From positions 5,870,501 to 5,934,500 of the forward strand of contig NZ_CP022222.1 in assembly GCF_009930815.1 (NCBI RefSeq): DNA of 64,000 nt, in the 5' to 3' direction. Positions 18,573 through 28,559 of this stretch are shown here, piece after piece. The notes under the pieces were generated by a model. That model was not told where the DNA came from, searched no databases, and worked only from the letters and a program-made list of their open reading frames with translations. Within the stretch, counting starts at the first letter, position 1. Every line of letters starts with the position of its first letter. The translations under genes were made by a program, and so were the position numbers. Source of the stretch: Bradyrhizobium sp. CCBAU 051011 (GTDB lineage: Bacteria; Pseudomonadota; Alphaproteobacteria; Rhizobiales; Xanthobacteraceae).

Positions 18573-20222
18573 TCATTGCATGGTGAAGCCCGGGTAGCCG
18601 TTCGCGGCGACCTCGTTACATTTCTGGTGATAGGTACCTACACCGCCGGTGTAGGACAGCACCCGCCGCGGTTTGCCTTCGACGTTCGAGCCGAGATACC
18701 AGGAACTGGTCCTCGCAATGAGTGTCGCATTGGCGGTCTCGTCGTGATGCGCTACCCATTGGTCTTCCGCATCCTTTGTCGGCTCGATGACTTTCAGATT
18801 CCGGCTGCGCAGGTACTTGATACAGTCGTCGATCCACTCGACCTGCTTCTGCAGGCACGTCGTCATATTGCACAGGGCGGCCGAGGGAGCGAGCGGCACG
18901 GCAGTCGTGAACAGATTCGGGTAGCCGTGAATCTGCAGGCCCATGGTGGTGCGGATATCCGCGCTCCATTCGTCTTTCAATGCCCTTCCACCCCGGCCGC
19001 GGATGTCGATGCGCGTCAACGCACCTGTTCCGGCGTCGAACCCGGTTGCCAGAATGATGACGTCCAGCTCGTGGACGGTCCCGTCCGCCGTCTGAAGGCC
19101 ATCAGGGGTCACGCGCTCAATCGGATTGGTCCTGACGCTGACAATCTCGACATTGGGACGATGGAAGGTCTCCAGGAAACTCTGCTCCAGCGGCACGCGA
19201 TGCGTTCCGAAACCGTAGTCGGACGCGGACGGAATGAGCAGTTCGCACAGCTTCGGATCCTGGAGCCGCGCGCGCATCTTTTCGCGCACGAATTCGGATA
19301 TCTGCCGGTTGACCTCATCGTCGAAGAACATCTCGCCGAAGGAGGCGAGCCACAGCTTCAGGGAACCATCGTTCCAGCATGCTTCAAGGACCTCGCGGCG
19401 ACGCTCGGGCGTGAGATCGGCCCAAGCGTGCTCGAAATCATACTCGAAGCCGGTGAATGTACTCGGCAGCTGCTTGGTGAAAAACTGGAATCGTGCCTTG
19501 TAGGCATCGACGTCGGCAGCGCTGTATTTGGGATTCTTCATCGGGATGATGTATTGCGGCGTGCGGATGAAGACCTTCAGATGACCCGCGTCGCTGGCGA
19601 TCGTCTGGATGACCTGGATGCCGGTCGCCCCGTTGCCCACCACGCCAACGCGCTTGCCGGCAAGACTGACGCCCTCCTTGGGCCAGCGCGCCGTATGGAA
19701 TAGCTGACCCTTGAACGTCTCCTGTCCCGGAAATCTTGACGTCAGGGGGGCCGAGAGCATGCCGCAGCAGGTGATGAGGAATTGGGCGTCGATCGTATCG
19801 CCCGCGTTGGTCAAAATCGTCCAACGCTGCGTCGCCTCGTCGAAATGCGCGCGCTCGACGGTGGTATCGAACTGAATGTCCTTGCGAAGATCGAGGCGGT
19901 CGGCGACGTAATTCAGCCAACGCTCGATTTCGGGTTGACCGGGGAATTTCTCGCTCCAGCTCCATCCCTTGTAGAGCTCTTCGGAGAAGAGATATTGATA
20001 AATATAGGCTTCCGAATCGAAACGCGCGCCTGGGTAGCGATTCCAATACCAGGTGCCGCCAACGCCGGAGGCGGATTCGATTACTCTCACGTTCAATCCC
20101 TGCTCGCGCAGACGGTACAATTGATAAAGGCCGGCGACACCGGCTCCGATGACCACCGCATCGAAAGTCGCCGTCTTCTGCTTCCCGTTACCTCCCCGTG
20201 ACTCTGTGGCTGCTTGGGTCAT
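18573..20222 (-). CDS. Baeyer-Villiger-type flavin monooxygenase
   Basis: A 549-residue FAD/NADPH enzyme inserting oxygen next to a ketone. The FAD-binding GAGVAG is at residues 26-31, the Baeyer-Villiger fingerprint [12 protein letters not shown] at 170-181 and the NADPH-binding GNGATG at 196-201. GGAGGGAAGC precedes the ATG at 20222. It is followed by an esterase gene and faces a divergent AraC regulator, like chnB-chnR of Acinetobacter. The ketone substrate cannot be read from sequence. Confidence 0.93.
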   Translation of the reverse strand: MTQAATESRGGNGKQKTATFDAVVIGAGVAGLYQLYRLREQGLNVRVIESASGVGGTWYWNRYPGARFDSEAYIYQYLFSEELYKGWSWSEKFPGQPEIERWLNYVADRLDLRKDIQFDTTVERAHFDEATQRWTILTNAGDTIDAQFLITCCGMLSAPLTSRFPGQETFKGQLFHTARWPKEGVSLAGKRVGVVGNGATGIQVIQTIASDAGHLKVFIRTPQYIIPMKNPKYSAADVDAYKARFQFFTKQLPSTFTGFEYDFEHAWADLTPERRREVLEACWNDGSLKLWLASFGEMFFDDEVNRQISEFVREKMRARLQDPKLCELLIPSASDYGFGTHRVPLEQSFLETFHRPNVEIVSVRTNPIERVTPDGLQTADGTVHELDVIILATGFDAGTGALTRIDIRGRGGRALKDEWSADIRTTMGLQIHGYPNLFTTAVPLAPSAALCNMTTCLQKQVEWIDDCIKYLRSRNLKVIEPTKDAEDQWVAHHDETANATLIARTSSWYLGSNVEGKPRRVLSYTGGVGTYHQKCNEVAANGYPGFTMQ

Positions 20223-20569
20223 GCTTCCCTCCATTGGCATTTGTTGCTGAAAGACACGCGATGTCGTTCGCCCGTCGCGAGACGGACGGCGCGTCTAGTT
20301 ATCGTTCACGGCAGAACTGGCGGCTGGACGCTTCAGGTGCGCGTCTCTTAATTGCCTGCTCTTATCCGTGTTGGACGAGGAAGCTAATGGCCGTCCTGCG
20401 TTCGCGGCTTGGATGAATTCCGCATTCCTTTGAACGAAATGGTGGGGGTTGGAACGGCGTCTGCAATGGCCCTTGGCAAATTGCAAAACGGCCGTATGCT
20501 CGCCGGCGCCGTCTGGCCAAGGAATAGAGCGGTCAACCGCCCCAAAATTCCAGATGCGGGAGATACGCG
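20223..20569. other. Intergenic control region between monooxygenase and araC genes
   Basis: This 347-nt stretch has no convincing gene. It must hold the divergent promoters, but I see no strong inverted repeat or clear sigma-70 boxes. Confidence 0.5.
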
Positions 20570-21451
20570 ATGGGCCGATTGATCACGGTGGAGGAGCTTC
20601 CGAAATATGCCGGCGGCGAACTCAAGCTGGACAGCGTGGCGACGGGCATGCCGGAATTTCGCGTGAGGGTGTTCCGCTATGCCCCGTCCGAGATCCTGGT
20701 CCCGGGGGCGGAGAATTATCTGATCGTCAATTATCGGGAAGGCGCGACATCCATGAACCGTCGCGTGAGCGGACCATGGAAGCAGGATCACGTCGGCCGC
20801 GGCGTGACGACATTGCTGACGCGCGCGGAGCCTTCGAACTGGGTATGGCGACACGATATTGAAGTGTCTCATTTCTATATCTCGCCCGCGCTGATGATGA
20901 AGACGGCAAGCGACGCCTTCGACCGTGACGCGGAGCGCGTCGAACTGCATGACCTGGTGCGCGCAGAGGATCCGGTATTGGCCTGGATCAGCGATCAAAT
21001 GGTTCAGGAGGTGGCCACCGGAGGGCCGGGCGGGCGGCTCTGCTACGATGCGCTGGCGCTTCAGGCCAACGTGCACATCTTGCGAAAATACGCCTCTGTG
21101 CAGTTCAAGTTGCCCTGCGCGCAGGGACGTTTCAGGCCAGCCCATGCGCGGCTGATCGAAGACTACATCGAACAAAACATCTTCCGGAACATCACGCTCG
21201 AGGAATTGGCTGGCATCTGCAACTGCACGTCGGTTCAGTTCGCGCGCAAATTCCAGGCGCATTACGGAACCCGGCCGCATGCCTATGTCTTGAAACGCAA
21301 GGTGGAACGGGCGTGCCAGCATCTGCGTAAAGATCGTCTGCCGCTCAAGGAGATCGCGCTTCTGAGCGGCTTCGCCGATCAGAGCCATCTCAACCGGGTC
21401 TTTCGCCGGCACATGAACGTCACTCCGGCCGAGTATCGCCGGCAGCAGTGA
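20570..21451 (+). CDS. AraC/XylS-family transcription regulator
   Basis: A 293-residue regulator. The last 100 residues carry two helix-turn-helix motifs (ITLEELAGICNCTSVQFARKF and LKEIALLSGFADQSHLNRVFRR) and end in the usual VTPAEYRR. The N-terminal half is a ligand-binding region without close recognisable domain. It is divergent from the monooxygenase-esterase pair and is the obvious candidate activator. Confidence 0.92.
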   Translation: MGRLITVEELPKYAGGELKLDSVATGMPEFRVRVFRYAPSEILVPGAENYLIVNYREGATSMNRRVSGPWKQDHVGRGVTTLLTRAEPSNWVWRHDIEVSHFYISPALMMKTASDAFDRDAERVELHDLVRAEDPVLAWISDQMVQEVATGGPGGRLCYDALALQANVHILRKYASVQFKLPCAQGRFRPAHARLIEDYIEQNIFRNITLEELAGICNCTSVQFARKFQAHYGTRPHAYVLKRKVERACQHLRKDRLPLKEIALLSGFADQSHLNRVFRRHMNVTPAEYRRQQ

Positions 21452-21531
21452 ATAGCAATAATGATAGAGACTGCCTTCGGTTGGCTCAGAATGCCGGCCG
21501 AATGAGAGCTTGAGTCTTTTTGGGGAAGTTC

Positions 21532-21942
21532 ATGCAATTCGACACCAAGATCGCGGTCGTGATCCGGACCGATCTCGAAGTCTGGCAGAAGCTCAACGTC
21601 GCTTCGTTCCTCGCCGGCGGCATCGCCGCATCGTTTCCCGACTGTATTGGCGAGCCCTATGGCGACGCATCGGGCACCAAATATCTGTCGCTGATCGGCC
21701 AGCCGATCCTGATCTACGGCGCCGACCGCCCGGCACTGTCCCGCGCGCTGGAGCGGGCGCTGGCGCGCAACGTCACGCCCGCGGTCTATACCGAGGACAT
21801 GTTCAAGACCACGCATGACGCCGCCAACCGCGAGGTGGTCAGCACGGTGATCCGCGCCGAGCTCAACCTGGTCGGGCTCGCGATGCGTGCCGAGCGCAAG
21901 GTGATCGACAAGATCGTCGACGGGCTGAAGTTTCACAGCTAG
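21532..21942 (+). CDS. DUF2000 family protein
   Basis: A 136-residue protein of the DUF2000 family, a peptidyl-tRNA-hydrolase-like (PTH2) fold of unknown function. Conserved features are KIAVVIRTDLEVWQKLNV at the N-terminus and a C-terminal ERKVIDKIVDGLKFHS. GGGGAAG precedes the ATG. A truncated second copy of its 3-prime end is at 23104-23176. Confidence 0.85.
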   Translation: MQFDTKIAVVIRTDLEVWQKLNVASFLAGGIAASFPDCIGEPYGDASGTKYLSLIGQPILIYGADRPALSRALERALARNVTPAVYTEDMFKTTHDAANREVVSTVIRAELNLVGLAMRAERKVIDKIVDGLKFHS

Positions 21943-22004
21943 GGCGTAGAGCGATCATTTACAGCGATCGGCAGAGGTCGCTCTGATGCATGGGTTGTTC
22001 ACGG

Positions 22005-22881
22005 TTAGAGATGCGAAAGCCTCGTTCTTTGCTGCCGTGCCCGCAGGATACCGAACGGGTCTTCCCGTTGGGCCAGCCTCCGATAGGTGGCCAGATCATC
22101 CTCCTGGATTGCCGGTCGCTCGCCACGTCGCCCAACAGAGCCCATGCCTGGTCCCAACGGCAACGAAGTGCCGACACCCGCATAAAGGTATCGATCACCG
22201 TAAGCCCGCTTCAACGCTGCAAATGTCGGCTCGCCGGTGCAGTGGCCCGGAGCGATATTCTCTACCTTGAACGTGTCCTTGAGCGCTGCCACGGCTTTGG
22301 CAATGGTCTCGTCCGAGGCGACGACGAGGTGGAACCCGCCGGCGATCAAGCGAATTCTGGGATTGATGGTTGTCGCAGCCTCGACGATCTTTTCGATCCC
22401 CGGATGCGCACAGCCGACCACGAGCACGACGCCGTCCGCGGTGTTGACGGCCAGCGACAACTCCTTGAGCTCCCTCGTGCCGGGGGCGTCGGACACTAGT
22501 GCAATCAACGTAATGCCGGGGGCAATTTCCGTTGTCTTGTCGATCGGCTCGATATTGGCCCGCTGCCAGGCGGTGCCAAATTTCATGACTTCCGGTGGCT
22601 TGCCGTCGTAATAGCGCATCTCCTCCGGTAAGGATTCATCCTTCCGGTATGTTCGCTGCGAAGATGTCCTGGTCGTTGCCTGTGTCGAACAGGATTCGTT
22701 TGCCCGATATTTCCACCAGTGCGGAGAAGCCCCAATCCTTTTTCATCGCCGCATCGGTGCCGAAAGCGTCGTAGAGGATGGTGATCTTGCCGGTGGGCTC
22801 AGCGGCTGCGATGCGCGTGGAAACCATGATGACGACGCCGGCAAGTGCGACCGCAAGAACAAGGGTTGTGCGAAGTTTCAT
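22005..22881 (-). pseudogene. Metallo-beta-lactamase-fold hydrolase gene with internal deletion and frameshift
   Basis: The 5-prime part (22881 to the TGA at 22636) encodes a signal peptide and the first MBL strand (RILFDTGNDQDIFAANIPEG). The 3-prime part, in another frame, reads DESLPEEMRYYDGKPPEVM and continues through VVGCAHPGIEKIV, IAGGFHLV and APGHCTGEP to about 22050. Relatives have some 60-80 residues between these parts, including the metal-binding HxHxDH; all of it is absent here. The loss plus frameshift makes an active product unlikely. AGGAGGAG precedes the original ATG. The family resembles MBL proteins annotated as dihydropterin-linked phosphate synthase-like. Confidence 0.75.
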
Positions 22882-23103
22882 GGAAGCTCCTCCTCTTCGA
22901 GAGACCCCCCATTTGCGCTTGCCTGTAGCTGCCTCCCGCGACCTCGCGATTGGGCGCTAGGTCAGCTCGCCGTCGTGCAGATGGCACATGATCTTCTGAT
23001 CTGCCGTCGGCGGTCCTCAAGGGACTCTTCCAATCAGGCTGTTTTTGCCAACCGATCAGCGCGCTGGAAAACTACGCCTTGGCTTTGCAGGTGTCACTAC
23101 GAA

Positions 23104-23176
23104 AGTCGCGATCGGGATGCGCACCGAGCGCAAGGTGATCGACAAGATCGTCGCCGGCCTCAAGTTTCACGGCTAG
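23104..23176 (+). pseudogene. 3-prime fragment of a second DUF2000 gene
   Basis: The last 24 codons read VAIGMRTERKVIDKIVAGLKFHG and stop, closely matching the C-terminus of the intact DUF2000 gene at 21532-21942. No 5-prime part was found upstream. It points to an old tandem duplication with later deletion. Confidence 0.75.
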
Positions 23177-23214
23177 TACGCCGTGTTCGAGCCGCAACCG
23201 CCTGCTCCCGAAAC

Positions 23215-23526
23215 TTACAGTCCGACAAATCCACGGAGTTTTCTGACCGTCTCGGCAGCGTCCCTGGCTTCCTCGGTTGTCAGGACGGTGATCTCGCCAT
23301 TACGTCTGTGCATGACGCTGTGATGGATAGCCGCGCCTGAGAGACCGTCTACGTCCGACTTCACCGCAATGTCGTCGATTTCGGAGAGCGCAAACTCGAC
23401 GGGTGTCTTGTTCCACAGCAACATTTTTCGCTGCAGTGTCGCCTTGCCGGAATCCTTGTCGAACGTAAGCGTGGTCGAGCCAGCTTTCAGAACCAGCTTG
23501 CTCGGACCTTCTTCGATACTAATCAT
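23215..23526 (-). CDS. Hypothetical 103-residue protein
   Basis: A small soluble protein with GGAG before the ATG at 23526. Alternating short strands (KLVLKAGSTTLTFDKDSGKA, KTPVEFALSEIDDIAV) and a C-terminal helix (EEARDAAETVRKLRGFVGL) suggest a pleckstrin-like or beta-barrel fold, but I do not recognise a family. It has no signal peptide and no Cys. Confidence 0.65.
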   Translation of the reverse strand: MISIEEGPSKLVLKAGSTTLTFDKDSGKATLQRKMLLWNKTPVEFALSEIDDIAVKSDVDGLSGAAIHHSVMHRRNGEITVLTTEEARDAAETVRKLRGFVGL

Positions 23527-24024
23527 GGCAGGTCTCCGCTTTTTCTGATACGGCAGGGCAGCTATCGGACGATGCGCCGATAGACGACGCTACCTGTCTC
23601 TGCGACCGGTGATGATGATTGCTGCCAGTACATCGCCGGCACTTCGAAGGGACGATTTACGGCCTGCTGTCTGCCTGGCAGACAAAGTCACAACTCCACA
23701 TTCGAAGTTGCGGGCAATGCAAGTCTGAGGACAAGATGCCTACCGACAAGCATGTCCGCCTTCCCTGGGGGGTGGTCGCATCTTTGAAAATTTTCGCAAG
23801 GTTCATATGCGGTGTCGAGGGACAAATTGCCGCCGATGCCGGACCGATCTGGCTGGGGGGTGCGAGGAAGGGGACTTTTTGCCGAGCAAGTCCCGACATT
23901 CACCCCCTCACGGGCAACGTAGCGCTTCCACGCACGCGCCGAAGTTCGCTATGGTGAGGAACGAGCGGTCCCGGAAGGCCCTTTGCCCCTGGCAATGGAC
24001 TGCAATCGAAGGAGTAAGCACATC
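23527..24024. other. Gene-free stretch before the TRAP binding protein
   Basis: About 500 nt without a convincing gene. Short frames exist on both strands but lack ribosome binding sites and family resemblance. Confidence 0.45.
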
Positions 24025-25113
24025 ATGAAACGCCGTACATTCCTCAAAGGCGGCGCCTTGGCCGGCGCGACGACGCTGGTCGCGGCACCCGCGATCGCGC
24101 AAGCTGCGCCCGAGATCAAGTGGCGGCTGACGTCGAGCTTTCCGAAGTCGCTCGATACCATCTTCGGCACGGCGCAGACCTTTGCGAAATACGTGGCCGA
24201 CGCCACCGACAACAAATTCCAGATCCAGACCTTTGCGGCGGGCGAGATCGTGCCCGGCCTGCAGGCGCTGGATGCCGTGAGCACCGCGACCGTCGAGGTC
24301 GCGCAGACGCCACTCTATTTCTACATCGGCAAGGAGCCGGCGCTGGCCTACGCCACCGGCGCGCCGTTCGGCATGAACCATCGCCATCAGGGTTCCTGGT
24401 GGACGTTCGGCGGTGGCGCCGAGCTCTGCAACGAGGCGCTGAAGCCGTTCAAGGCGCATGCGATCCTGTGCGGCAACTCCGGCACGCAGATGGGCGGCTG
24501 GTTCCGCAAGGAGATCAAGACCGTCGACGACCTCAAGGGCCTCAAATTCCGCATCGCCGGCATGGGCGGCCATGTGCTGGCCAAGCTCGGCATCGTGCCG
24601 CAGCAGATCGCGGGCGGCGAGGTCTATTCGGCGCTGGAGAAGGGATCGATCGATGCCGCCGAGTTCGTCGGCCCCTATGACGACGAAAAACTCGGCTTCT
24701 ACAAGGTCGCAAAATACTACTACTTCCCCGGTTGGTGGGAAGGCGGCGCCATGCTGCACATGGTGGTGAACGAGGAGAAGTGGAACGCGCTGCCGAAGCA
24801 GTACCAGGCGATCCTCAACCAGGCTGGAGCCGCAGCCGGTGCGTGGATGACCGAGAAATACGACAGCGTCAATCCTGCCGCGCTGAAGCGGCTGGTCGCG
24901 GGTGGGGCGGAGCTGCGCGCATTCCCGCAGCCGGTCATGGAAGCCTGCTATCAGGCGACCCAGGACCATCTGAACGAGATCGCCGAGAAGAGCCCGCTGT
25001 TCAAGAAGACGAAAGAGAGCCACGACGCCTACATGAAGGAAGTGCTGTTCTACACGCAGATCGCGGAAAACTATTACGACAACTATCTGCTCAGCAAAGC
25101 CCGCAAGAGCTGA
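24025..25113 (+). CDS. TRAP transporter solute-binding protein (DctP family)
   Basis: A 362-residue periplasmic protein with a Tat-like signal (MKRRTFLKGG, cleavage near AIAQA). Its body matches the DctP subgroup linked to mannitol/chloroaromatic TRAP systems, with KWRLTSSFPKSLDTIFG, the ligand-contact region GTQMGGWFRKEI and LKFRIAGMGG. AAGGAG precedes the ATG. No dctQ or dctM membrane gene is nearby, so it is an orphan here. Confidence 0.9.
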   Translation: MKRRTFLKGGALAGATTLVAAPAIAQAAPEIKWRLTSSFPKSLDTIFGTAQTFAKYVADATDNKFQIQTFAAGEIVPGLQALDAVSTATVEVAQTPLYFYIGKEPALAYATGAPFGMNHRHQGSWWTFGGGAELCNEALKPFKAHAILCGNSGTQMGGWFRKEIKTVDDLKGLKFRIAGMGGHVLAKLGIVPQQIAGGEVYSALEKGSIDAAEFVGPYDDEKLGFYKVAKYYYFPGWWEGGAMLHMVVNEEKWNALPKQYQAILNQAGAAAGAWMTEKYDSVNPAALKRLVAGGAELRAFPQPVMEACYQATQDHLNEIAEKSPLFKKTKESHDAYMKEVLFYTQIAENYYDNYLLSKARKS

Positions 25114-25133
25114 GTTCTTCCCTTCGATGCGGC

Positions 25134-25157
25134 GGAGCCCGGCGCGAGCGCCGGGCT
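25134..25157 (+). terminator. Hairpin after the TRAP binding-protein gene
   Basis: GAGCCCGGCG-CGAG-CGCCGGGCTC is a perfect 10-bp stem 21 nt after the stop. It lacks a T-run, so termination strength is uncertain. Confidence 0.55.
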
Positions 25158-25224
25158 CATGGCGATGTCGGCGAATGCCGTTCAGCGGGATCGGCGCGCC
25201 GAAATTTTCAGAGCGTGGGCCGGC

Positions 25225-25731
25225 ATGATCAGGAAGGCTGAAGAACAGGATGCCTCCAGTCTGGCTGCGGTGAGCATCGAGGTCTGGTTGAACACGTATC
25301 TCCGCAATGGCGTAAGCGCGTTCTTTGCGGACTATGTTCTTGCGGAATTCACGGCGCAAAAATTCCGAAGCGGGATCGGCGATCCCGAGCTGGCGATCTT
25401 TGTATCGGAAAACCAGATAGGAATTGACGGCTTCGTGACGGTTTGTTCAACGGCCACGCCGCCGCTGGCCGGCTGCTCGCCGCTGCAGATCAAGACCCTC
25501 TATGTTCAACCGCGTCACCAGTCGGGCGGACGCGGCGGCGCGCTGCTGCGCCGCGCTCTGGAGCACTGCCGGAGCCTGGGTGGTGACAGCGTCTGGCTGA
25601 CGGTCGCCGCCGAGAACCGCCGGGCGATCGGCTTCTATCTTCGGCACGGCTTTCACAAGGTTGGTACTGCGGATTTTGTGATCGCCGATCAGGCCTATGA
25701 AACCCACGTCATGAGAATGGAGCTTCGCTAG
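25225..25731 (+). CDS. GNAT-family N-acetyltransferase
   Basis: About 168 residues from the chosen ATG at 25225; other in-frame starts at 25159 and 25165 lie right after the terminator-like hairpin and are less likely. The acetyl-CoA site is visible as QPRHQSGGRGGALLRRAL, followed by NRRAIGFYLRHGF. The substrate is unknown. Confidence 0.85.
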   Translation: MIRKAEEQDASSLAAVSIEVWLNTYLRNGVSAFFADYVLAEFTAQKFRSGIGDPELAIFVSENQIGIDGFVTVCSTATPPLAGCSPLQIKTLYVQPRHQSGGRGGALLRRALEHCRSLGGDSVWLTVAAENRRAIGFYLRHGFHKVGTADFVIADQAYETHVMRMELR

Positions 25732-25913
25732 ACGTTGCCCGACATGCGCTGGTGTAGGGCAGGGAGGAGTGCAGAGGCTTCCCGCGCTGGCGCCTCGGCT
25801 TCCCTGACGTCTTGCGGCGCGACCGCAAAGCGCAAATACTCTTCCCAGTTGGATTCCCGAAGGGGAGTCCGGCCAAGAAGCCCGGGGAGCGGGCAACAAA
25901 GGGAGAGGACGTC

Positions 25914-27203
25914 ATGGCGCGGGAAACCGGAGGCAATGCGGCTGATGGCAGCCATTTCGAAACCAGCCGACGCAGATTTCTGGGCGGTTCAGGCCTGGCG
26001 GCACTGGGCGCCGTGATGCCGCTGTCGCGCGACGGCGTCGGCATTCCGCAAGCGCATGCGCAGGCCGGGCCTGCCGCGGCTCCTGCGGCGGCCAAGGGAC
26101 CGCAGTATCTAAAATATCCCGGCAAGAACGAAGGGCTCGTCGTGCTCGGTGAAAAGCCGCTGGTCGCCGAGACGCCGGAAAGCCTGCTCGACGACGACAC
26201 CACGCCGATCGAAAAGTTCTACATCCGCAACAACGGGCAGATTCCGGAGGAGGCGAAGGATCCCGACGCCTGGAAGATCATCATCGATGGCGAGGTCAAC
26301 AACAAGATCGAGATCACGCTCGGCGAACTGAAATCGAAATACAAGGCGGTGACGCGGCGCATGGTGCTGGAATGCGGCGGCAACGGCCGCGGAGCGTTCT
26401 CCCCGCCGGCGCGCGGCAACCAGTGGAGCAATGGCGGCGCGGGCTGCGCGGAATGGACCGGCGTGCCGCTCGCCGATCTCCTCAAGAAGGCCGGCCTGAA
26501 GCCGAGCGCGAAATATACCGCGCATTATGCCGCCGACCTGCATCTATCGGGCGACGCCAGCAAGCCGACCATCTCGCGCGGGGTGCGCATCGAAAAAGCG
26601 ATGGACCCGAACACCCTTATCGTGTGGGGCATGAACGGCAAGCCGCTACCGAACATCCATGGCGGGCCGGTGCGGTTGGTCGTGCCAGGCTGGGCGGGCT
26701 CGGCGTCGCAGAAATGGCTGACCCGCATCACCATCCGCGACCGCGAGCATGACGGCCCCGGCATGACGGAGTTTTCCTATCGCACCCCGATCAAGCCGAT
26801 GGTGCCCGGCGACAAGGGCGATCCGGCCAATTTCCGCATTCTGGAATCGATGCCGGTGCGCTCGATCATCACCAATCCCGCGAACGGCGCCAAGTTCGCG
26901 GCCGGGACCAAGGAGCTGAAGCTGCGTGGCGCTTCCTGGGCCGGCGATCTCACGGTGAAGCAGGTCGATATCTCGCTCGATTTCGGCTCGAGCTGGCAGC
27001 GGGCGACGCTGGAGAAGCCGAAGAATAAGTATGACTGGCAGCGCTGGACCGCGACCGTCAAGCTGCCGACCGACGGCTATTTCGAGATCTGGACGCGCGC
27101 CACCGATTCCAGGGGCGCGATGCAGCCGCATCTGGCCGGCTTCTGGAATCCGCAAGGCTATGGCGGCAACGCCATGCACCGCATCGCCGTGCTGGTGGGA
27201 TGA
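25914..27203 (+). CDS. sorA: Sulfite dehydrogenase molybdenum subunit (SorA-like)
   Basis: A 429-residue periplasmic molybdopterin enzyme of the sulfite oxidase family. A Tat signal (SRRRFLGG, residues 18-25) precedes the catalytic domain; the molybdenum-ligating Cys is Cys154 in LECGGNGRG, and a C-terminal dimerisation domain follows. GGGAGAGG precedes the ATG at 25914. The next gene encodes a small cytochrome c overlapping by four bases, the sorA-sorB layout of bacterial sulfite dehydrogenase. Sulfite as substrate is inferred from family and partner. Confidence 0.88.
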   Translation: MARETGGNAADGSHFETSRRRFLGGSGLAALGAVMPLSRDGVGIPQAHAQAGPAAAPAAAKGPQYLKYPGKNEGLVVLGEKPLVAETPESLLDDDTTPIEKFYIRNNGQIPEEAKDPDAWKIIIDGEVNNKIEITLGELKSKYKAVTRRMVLECGGNGRGAFSPPARGNQWSNGGAGCAEWTGVPLADLLKKAGLKPSAKYTAHYAADLHLSGDASKPTISRGVRIEKAMDPNTLIVWGMNGKPLPNIHGGPVRLVVPGWAGSASQKWLTRITIRDREHDGPGMTEFSYRTPIKPMVPGDKGDPANFRILESMPVRSIITNPANGAKFAAGTKELKLRGASWAGDLTVKQVDISLDFGSSWQRATLEKPKNKYDWQRWTATVKLPTDGYFEIWTRATDSRGAMQPHLAGFWNPQGYGGNAMHRIAVLVG

Positions 27204-27550
27204 TGCAGCGTCTTGCGTGGTTCGCCGTCGCCGGGGCGCTCTGGATCGCGCCGGCCATGGCGCAAACAACTTTTACGCCGCGCGACGAGAGCCCGGAGGA
27301 ATTTGCCGCGGGCGCCGGCCGCGACGAGACCTTCTACGCCTGCACCGCCTGCCACGGTTTTCGCCTGGTGGCGCAGCAGGGCATGACGCGGGCGCAGTGG
27401 GAGGATTCCATCAACCTGATGATCCGCCGCCACAACATGCCGCCGCTCGACGACAAGGATCGCGACAAGGTGCTGAACTATCTCGAAGCCGCCTATCCGC
27501 CCCGCGCGCCGGCGGGGCGGGGAGGCTGGGTGAACCCGTTCGCGAAGTGA
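27200..27550 (+). CDS. sorB: Cytochrome c subunit (SorB-like)
   Basis: A 116-residue secreted monohaem cytochrome c. A signal peptide ends near AMAQ; the haem motif CTACH is at residues 48-52 and a Met in RHNMPP is a plausible axial ligand. The ATG overlaps the stop of the sorA-like gene, so the pair is coupled. It would take electrons from the molybdenum subunit and pass them to the respiratory chain. Confidence 0.87.
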   Translation: MMQRLAWFAVAGALWIAPAMAQTTFTPRDESPEEFAAGAGRDETFYACTACHGFRLVAQQGMTRAQWEDSINLMIRRHNMPPLDDKDRDKVLNYLEAAYPPRAPAGRGGWVNPFAK

Positions 27551-27569
27551 GAAGCGCAGGGCTGATCCG

Positions 27570-28559
27570 CTACGCCGGCTCCAGGCCGAGCGCCTTGGCG
27601 CTCTCGATCCAGGTCGGCAATTCGCGCTGATACAGAGCATTGCTTTCCTTGAAGCCGAGCGCGGGATCCAGCACGAAAGTGGAGAGAACCTCCTTCACCT
27701 TCGGATCGGCATTGGCCGCCACGAAGAGTTCCGACAGCCGGTCGACGATCGGTTGCGGCGTCGCCTTCGGCACCGCCCAGCCGGTGAAGCCGCTGATCGT
27801 GAAGAACTTCGATGTCGCGCCCTGTTCGGGCAGCGTCTTGACGTTGGGGATCGCGTCGACCTTCTTCGAATGCACTGCGAATACGACGCCCTTGTCGCCC
27901 TGCAGCACGGACTGCGCGGCGGTGTAGCTGCCCATCGCGACATCGAGCGTGCCGTCCAGCAGTCCCGTCCACATCGGCGCTTCGCCCCGGTAGTGGATCG
28001 GTTCGATCTTGAGATCATACTGCTTGTTGAGTTCGTTGATGGTCATGTGCGGCGCCGAGCCCGCGCTATAGGTGCCGAAATTCACCTGGCCCTTCTTGCG
28101 CGCGAACGCGACGAAATCGTCCAGCGTCTTGACGCCGGACGCCAGGCTCGCGACCAGCAATAGCCCGGCGCCGGGGATGATGCTGACCAGCGTCAAATCC
28201 TTGTCCATGTCGTAGCCGGGGTTTTTGATCATGACCCGGTTCATGACGTAGGTGGTCGAGATCGAGCACAGGATGGTGTGGCCATCTCCTTCCGCGCGCG
28301 CGACTTCCGCAGCACCAATCGAGCCGGAGGCGCCCGCCTTGTTTTCGATGACGACGGTCTTGCCCACCTGCCGGGAGATGAAATCGCCGAAGGCGCGCGC
28401 CAGCAGGTCGGTCTGCCCGCCCGCCGGATAGCTGACGACCATGCGGATATTCCGCGACGGCCACCCAGCTTGCGCCGATGCGCCGCGCGAGAGCAACGGC
28501 ATTGCGGCGGCGGCCGTACCGGCAGCGATGAAGTGACGGCGATTGAGTTTCGCGGACAT
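27570..28559 (-). CDS. Tripartite tricarboxylate transporter (Bug/TctC) substrate-binding protein
   Basis: A 329-residue periplasmic binding protein with a twin-arginine-like signal (NRRHFIAAG, cleavage near ASAQA). Family marks are PSRNIRMVVSYPAGGQTD, VVIENKAGASGSIGA and the C-terminal QRELPTWIESAKALGLEPA. GGGAGGA precedes the ATG at 28559. No tctA or tctB membrane gene is present nearby. Confidence 0.9.
   Translation of the reverse strand: MSAKLNRRHFIAAGTAAAAMPLLSRGASAQAGWPSRNIRMVVSYPAGGQTDLLARAFGDFISRQVGKTVVIENKAGASGSIGAAEVARAEGDGHTILCSISTTYVMNRVMIKNPGYDMDKDLTLVSIIPGAGLLLVASLASGVKTLDDFVAFARKKGQVNFGTYSAGSAPHMTINELNKQYDLKIEPIHYRGEAPMWTGLLDGTLDVAMGSYTAAQSVLQGDKGVVFAVHSKKVDAIPNVKTLPEQGATSKFFTISGFTGWAVPKATPQPIVDRLSELFVAANADPKVKEVLSTFVLDPALGFKESNALYQRELPTWIESAKALGLEPA

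Noticed and set aside
23619..23957. A 112-codon frame before the TRAP binding-protein gene
   Set aside because: No ribosome binding site, no family resemblance and unusual composition.
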